NCBI RefSeq assembly: GCF_040545475.1 | Contig: NZ_JBEPMA010000024.1 | Span: 1 to 9,005 of the forward strand | Source: Peptoniphilus_A olsenii | Lineage (GTDB): Bacteria > Bacillota > Clostridia > Tissierellales > Peptoniphilaceae | DNA length: 9,005 nt | Reading direction: 5' to 3' | Part shown: one piece after another, positions 6,543-9,005 of the stretch | Layout of the letters: each line of letters begins with the position of its first letter | Numbering within the stretch: position 1 is the stretch's first letter | Translations under genes and position numbers: made by a program | The notes under the pieces: model-generated | Seen by the model: only the letters and a program-made list of their open reading frames with translations | What the model was told of the DNA's origin: nothing | The model's database searches: none

Positions 6543-6596
6543 GCAGATTCCTCGATTCCAGAAAATTCTCATGAATTTTCTTTCACTCGGAATGAC
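6543..6596 (-). repeat. Diverged, inverted relative of the 177-base repeat core
   Basis: Read on the minus strand it begins GTCATTCCGAGTGAAAGAAA and ends TCGAGGAATCTGC, the same architecture as the second module of the 177-base repeats. Its inner stem is perfect: AGAAAATTC-TCAT-GAATTTTCT (6560-6581). The stem sequence differs from the other copies but pairing is kept, as expected if the fold matters. Confidence 0.68.
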
Positions 6597-6626
6597 AGTT
6601 GTGGGGGTTTTCGTGTTCTTTTCCAA

Positions 6627-6804
6627 TGTCATCTCGAATAAAAAGCAGAGCGAACGCATAAAGAGTCTTGCATGTGACGGGGAGAATTTTCCCCCTCCCA
6701 TGTCATCCTGAGCGAAAGAAATCTGCCAAGATTTCTGTAGTCGAAGGATCTGCATGTAGTAAAGAGAATCTGCAGAGTTTTAAATAAAAAAGTATTCAAG
6801 CACC
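6627..6804 (+). repeat. 178-base dispersed repeat, copy 2
   Basis: This is the second, direct-orientation copy of the element at 6073-6249, about 96% identical and one T longer. In this copy GGGGA-GAATT-TTCCCC forms a better stem than in copy 1. The 377 bases between the copies hold three further hairpin elements, so the array looks layered. Confidence 0.88.
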
Positions 6805-6805
6805 C

Positions 6806-6827
6806 ATACTACAAATATGAGTAGTAT
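6806..6827. other. Small hairpin behind the ZIP gene, weak terminator candidate
   Basis: ATACTAC and GTAGTAT form a perfect seven-base stem with an eight-base loop just past the ZIP stop codon. On the minus strand, the direction of that gene, no T run follows, so termination here is doubtful. Confidence 0.35.
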
Positions 6828-6833
6828 TTAAAT

Positions 6834-7595
6834 TTAAAACAACACATCCAAAACCATCATAACAATAAATCCTAGCACTATTCCATATGTCGCTTCACGC
6901 TCATATCCATTGCTGTGTGTCTCCGGAATAATTTCATCACTTATTACAAAAAGCATAGCTCCTCCTGCAAGTGCCAATATAAATCCAAGTATCGGCTCAA
7001 ATGCAGAAACCAAAAACACACCCAAAAATGCACCAATTGGTTCAACAAGTCCTGTTAACATCGCTGTCCAAAAACTCTTATTCCTTGAATAGCCTTGGCT
7101 CACAAGTGCAAAAGCAACTGCCAAACCTTCGGGCATATTTTGCAAACTAATACCTATTGCTATAGGAATTCCATTCGCAACATTTTCGCCTCCAAATCCA
7201 ACTCCTGTAGCTAGACCCTCCGGAAAGTTATGAATTGTGATAGCTATTATAAATAACCAAATTTTAGAAAGATCTTTATTTGCTGCCCCACCTTCTATTC
7301 TATGGTCGAGCAGATGTTCATGAGGAGCGTACTCATCAATTAAATCTAGCATTAAAGCTCCCACAAAAATCCCGATGGATGTAGCCATTACCCCACTAAA
7401 ACTTCCATTAGCAGCTTCAAGACTTGGGATAATAAGAGAAAAGCAAGTTGCAGAGAGCATTATACCCGCAGCCAGTGCAAGCATAATATCTAAAACTTTT
7501 TGACTTACATTTTTAGCAAAAAATATAGGAATTGCACCCACACCTGTCATTACACCTGGTATGATGCAACCCAAAATAATAAGACTTAAATCCAT
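6834..7595 (-). CDS. ZIP-family divalent metal transporter
   Basis: ZIP proteins move zinc, iron or manganese into the cytoplasm across the membrane. The protein has 253 residues from the ATG at 7595, close to E. coli ZupT (257). The two signature helices are HNFPEGLATGVGF (H122, N123, E126) and QNMPEGLAVAFAL (Q152, N153, E156), with a further metal-site glutamate E185 in LVEPIGA; these match the binuclear site of BbZIP. The loop before helix 4 has HEH (92-94). Several hydrophobic segments fit the eight-helix fold. Start: a TTG at 7616 would add seven residues but encodes the ribosome site GGAGGT, which lies six bases before the ATG, so the ATG is used. A perfect palindrome in the promoter region suggests metal-dependent repression. 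The metal is not determined. Confidence 0.93.
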   Translation of the reverse strand: MDLSLIILGCIIPGVMTGVGAIPIFFAKNVSQKVLDIMLALAAGIMLSATCFSLIIPSLEAANGSFSGVMATSIGIFVGALMLDLIDEYAPHEHLLDHRIEGGAANKDLSKIWLFIIAITIHNFPEGLATGVGFGGENVANGIPIAIGISLQNMPEGLAVAFALVSQGYSRNKSFWTAMLTGLVEPIGAFLGVFLVSAFEPILGFILALAGGAMLFVISDEIIPETHSNGYEREATYGIVLGFIVMMVLDVLF

Positions 7596-7640
7596 TAATA
7601 TACCTCCATAATACAATTATAATACAGTTTATCCTAAATT

Positions 7641-7660
7641 ATATAATTGTACAATTATAT
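7641..7660. promoter_or_regulatory. Perfect 20-base palindrome, candidate metal-regulator operator
   Basis: ATATAATTGTACAATTATAT is identical on both strands and lies 45 bases before the ZIP start. On the minus strand a -10 TATAAT (7643-7638) and a weak -35 TTAAAA (7666-7661) with 17-base spacing would place it across the spacer and into the -10, an ideal repressor site. It resembles Fur- or DtxR-type operators in form but I cannot assign a family. Confidence 0.6.
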
Positions 7661-7661
7661 T

Positions 7662-7721
7662 TTTAATTAATTATTAAATATTATTTTTCAATAATTTCTC
7701 ATTATTTAATAATTAATTAAA
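7662..7721. repeat. AT-only 19-base perfect inverted repeat
   Basis: TTTAATTAATTATTAAATA (7662-7680) pairs with TATTTAATAATTAATTAAA (7703-7721) around a 22-base loop. No G or C occurs in either arm. It lies between the ZIP promoter region and the next terminator, so it may act on DNA structure rather than as a terminator. Confidence 0.7.
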
Positions 7722-7731
7722 CTTCCAAAAT

Positions 7732-7774
7732 AAAAAACCCCTTTTGCCAGGAGATTTAAGTCTGGCAAAAGAGG
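7732..7774 (-). terminator. Terminator of the secreted-protein gene
   Basis: On the minus strand CCTCTTTTGCCAG pairs with CTGGCAAAAGGGG (one mismatch, 13 positions) around an 11-base loop and is followed by TTTTTTATTTT. It is 33 bases past the stop at 7808. Confidence 0.9.
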
Positions 7775-7807
7775 TATAAATTTTTATTTTATTAAAGGAT
7801 TTTTTTA

Positions 7808-8346
7808 TTAAAGATTTTCTGTTTCATATTCTTCTGAAGTTCTTTCGTCAGGTACTCCTGTTTCTTCTTCAGATTCTTCTGGTTCTCTAGATTCTTCTGT
7901 TTCTTCAGGTTCTTCTATCTTGTCTTCTCTATCATATTCTCTAGAGTTTGTGGATTTTTCTTCATTTTCTGCTTCAACTAATTTAGCAAGAATTGTAGAA
8001 TTTTCACCATAAACTTCATTAACTAATTTTGTAGCAACATTTTTGCCATCAAATACGATATAATCTACTTCAATTTTCTTTCCATTGATATAAAAATAAT
8101 TTTCCCCTTCAACAAGTATTATCTCTATACCATCTTTTCAAGTATAAGTTTGCCATCTTGCACTACAACTTTGTAGCCTTCTTTTTCTAAAGATTTGATA
8201 TCAATGTTTTTGTCGTTTGTGTTGATGCTTGAAGCTATTTCTGCTGATACTAAATTTTTGGGTGCTTTATTTGCCAATACAGGACTCATATTACCTACAA
8301 CTAAACTGCCTACTAAAACTGTCACTAATAATTTGTTCTTTTTCAT
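7808..8346 (-). pseudogene. Secreted protein with acidic tail, broken by a one-base frameshift
   Basis: The frame starting at 8346 has ribosome site AGGAGGT and a Sec signal peptide (MKKNKLLVTVLVGSLVVGNMSPVLA), then continues to ...GKLILEKMV and stops at 8125. The adjoining frame carries on without a stop to 7808: GIEIILVEGENYFYINGKKIEVDYIVFDGK, then EKSTNSREYDREDKIEEPEETEESREPEE and a TSEEYETENL end. One extra A in the run at 8135-8138 (four As on the minus strand) would join them as ...LILEKDGIEIILVEG, giving about 179 residues. No lipobox or LPXTG anchor is seen, so the product would be released. The INGKKIEV...FDGK stretch faintly recalls amine-oxidase-N or stalk repeats; function is unknown. 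The acidic tail is intact, so the break is recent, a sequencing error, or a switch. Confidence 0.78.
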
Positions 8347-8890
8347 TAAATACCTCCTAGTAAATAACTAATTCACTACTTTTAACTTCAAGCAATTAAC
8401 TTACATATAAATAAATTCTTAAGAACTCATTTATATCACTTAGCAAATATACTAAGTAGAAATAAATTTTATAATCTAGATATTACTTCAATTGATGATG
8501 TTATATTCATTTATTTTTTGTAATATATAAATTAAAAATCAATTTCTTAGTTAAAGATAGTATAGCATCAATGTGTAAGTTATGTGTATATTTTTTTAAA
8601 ATTTTTTAAAATCTTATTATCTATTAGTATATTATATCGTGTTTATTATTCTCATAGTAAATTTCTGTTTATAAATATCTGATATGCATTTATACTATAA
8701 ATTACTATATATTACTATTTATTTATATATTATTATGTTTACATTTATTGATTTATTTGTATAAATCTTTTTAGTATAAATTTACTTACAAATATATTTT
8801 ATATTAATATGAATCACTGTAACTAATGCTAAAATTTTTTAATAAAAAGACTATTTTTAAACGGATATTAATTTCACAGTTCAAAAAAGG
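8347..8890. other. Gene-free, extremely AT-rich stretch
   Basis: No frame of useful length with a ribosome site occurs here. It contains the leader of the secreted-protein gene, a six-base inverted repeat ACTTAG-N8-CTAAGT (8438-8457) in that leader, and three 10-base units TACTATAAAT, TACTATATAT and TACTATTTAT (8693-8722). It also holds the 3' exon flank of the intron at 8891 (minus strand CCTTTTTTGAAC). No RNA gene is recognised. Confidence 0.6.
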
Positions 8891-9005
8891 ATCGAGTAGG
8901 AGCTAACCTGTAGCCCCTCTCACACCACCCGTATGTGCCGTTCGGCATACGGCGGTTCAATATTTTCTTGTATCATATTATATATTTCTGATGTATCTAT
9001 TTAAC
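8891..9005 (-). mobile_element. Group IIC intron, 3' end (domains V and VI), partial
   Basis: On the minus strand TTGAACCGCCGTATGCC, GAAC, GGCACATACGG and GTGGTGTGAGAGG form domain V of class C group II introns; the CGC catalytic triad of that class is in ACCGCCG. Domain VI follows as GGGGCTA-CAGGT-TAGCTCC, and the intron ends CTACTCGAT at 8891, as in the Oceanobacillus intron from memory. The rest, with its reverse transcriptase, lies off the right edge. GTTAAATAG at 9005-8997 could be the last codons of that gene, but this cannot be tested here. Same orientation as the intron at 1-95. Confidence 0.88.

Noticed and set aside
6014..6755. Several open frames of 72-83 codons inside the repeat island (6014-6244, 6390-6641, 6537-6755)
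   Set aside because: They read through hairpin repeats on both strands, lack ribosome sites, and the two repeat copies give different frame boundaries, so they are by-products of higher local GC.
6073..6804. CRISPR array
   Set aside because: Only two long copies with a 377-base gap and no short regular repeat-spacer pattern or cas genes.
6910..7092. 60-codon open frame opposite the ZIP gene
   Set aside because: Antisense shadow of membrane-segment codons; no ribosome site.
8125..8150. Programmed -1 frameshift in the secreted-protein gene
   Set aside because: The site T GAA AAG is not a proper X XXY YYZ slippery heptamer and no strong downstream pseudoknot is apparent; a single-base deletion explains it more simply.

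Overview
The window looks like chromosome from a low-GC, anaerobic Gram-positive bacterium. The signs are strong AGGAGG-type ribosome binding sites, AT-rich spacers, an iron-sulphur two-subunit serine dehydratase, and class C group II introns. The gene style fits Gram-positive anaerobic cocci such as Anaerococcus, Peptoniphilus and relatives; that placement is inference, since no marker gene is present.

Layout. Positions 1-95 are the 5' end of a group IIC intron (minus strand), inserted exactly behind the terminator (97-127) of a minus-strand serine operon. That operon is sdaAB, then sdaAA, then an SstT-like symporter, with junctions of 0 and 5 bases. It should import L-serine and deaminate it to pyruvate and ammonia. 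Divergent to it, across a 0.35 kb regulatory gap with a good promoter and a 15-base direct repeat, is an AbgT-family transporter (3269-4834) with a strong, probably two-way terminator. Next is a minus-strand radical SAM protein whose only sensible start is a non-canonical ATC codon, divergent from an unrecognised 129-residue protein (5669-6058).

Positions 6059-6833 hold no gene. They are a repeat island: two 96%-identical copies of a 177-base element in direct orientation, a diverged inverted relative of its core hairpin, and two other long hairpins. A ZIP-family metal transporter (minus) follows, with a perfect 20-base palindrome and a 19-base AT-only inverted repeat upstream. Then comes a secreted protein with an acidic tail, broken by a one-base frameshift in an A run (7808-8346, minus). 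After about 540 bases of very AT-rich DNA with no gene, the window ends in domains V and VI of a second group IIC intron, also on the minus strand.

The coherent physiology is serine uptake and catabolism, divalent metal uptake, and AbgT-type transport. No clearly new multi-gene system is visible. The points most worth checking are the ATC-started radical SAM gene, the frameshifted secreted protein, the repeat island and the palindrome at the metal transporter.
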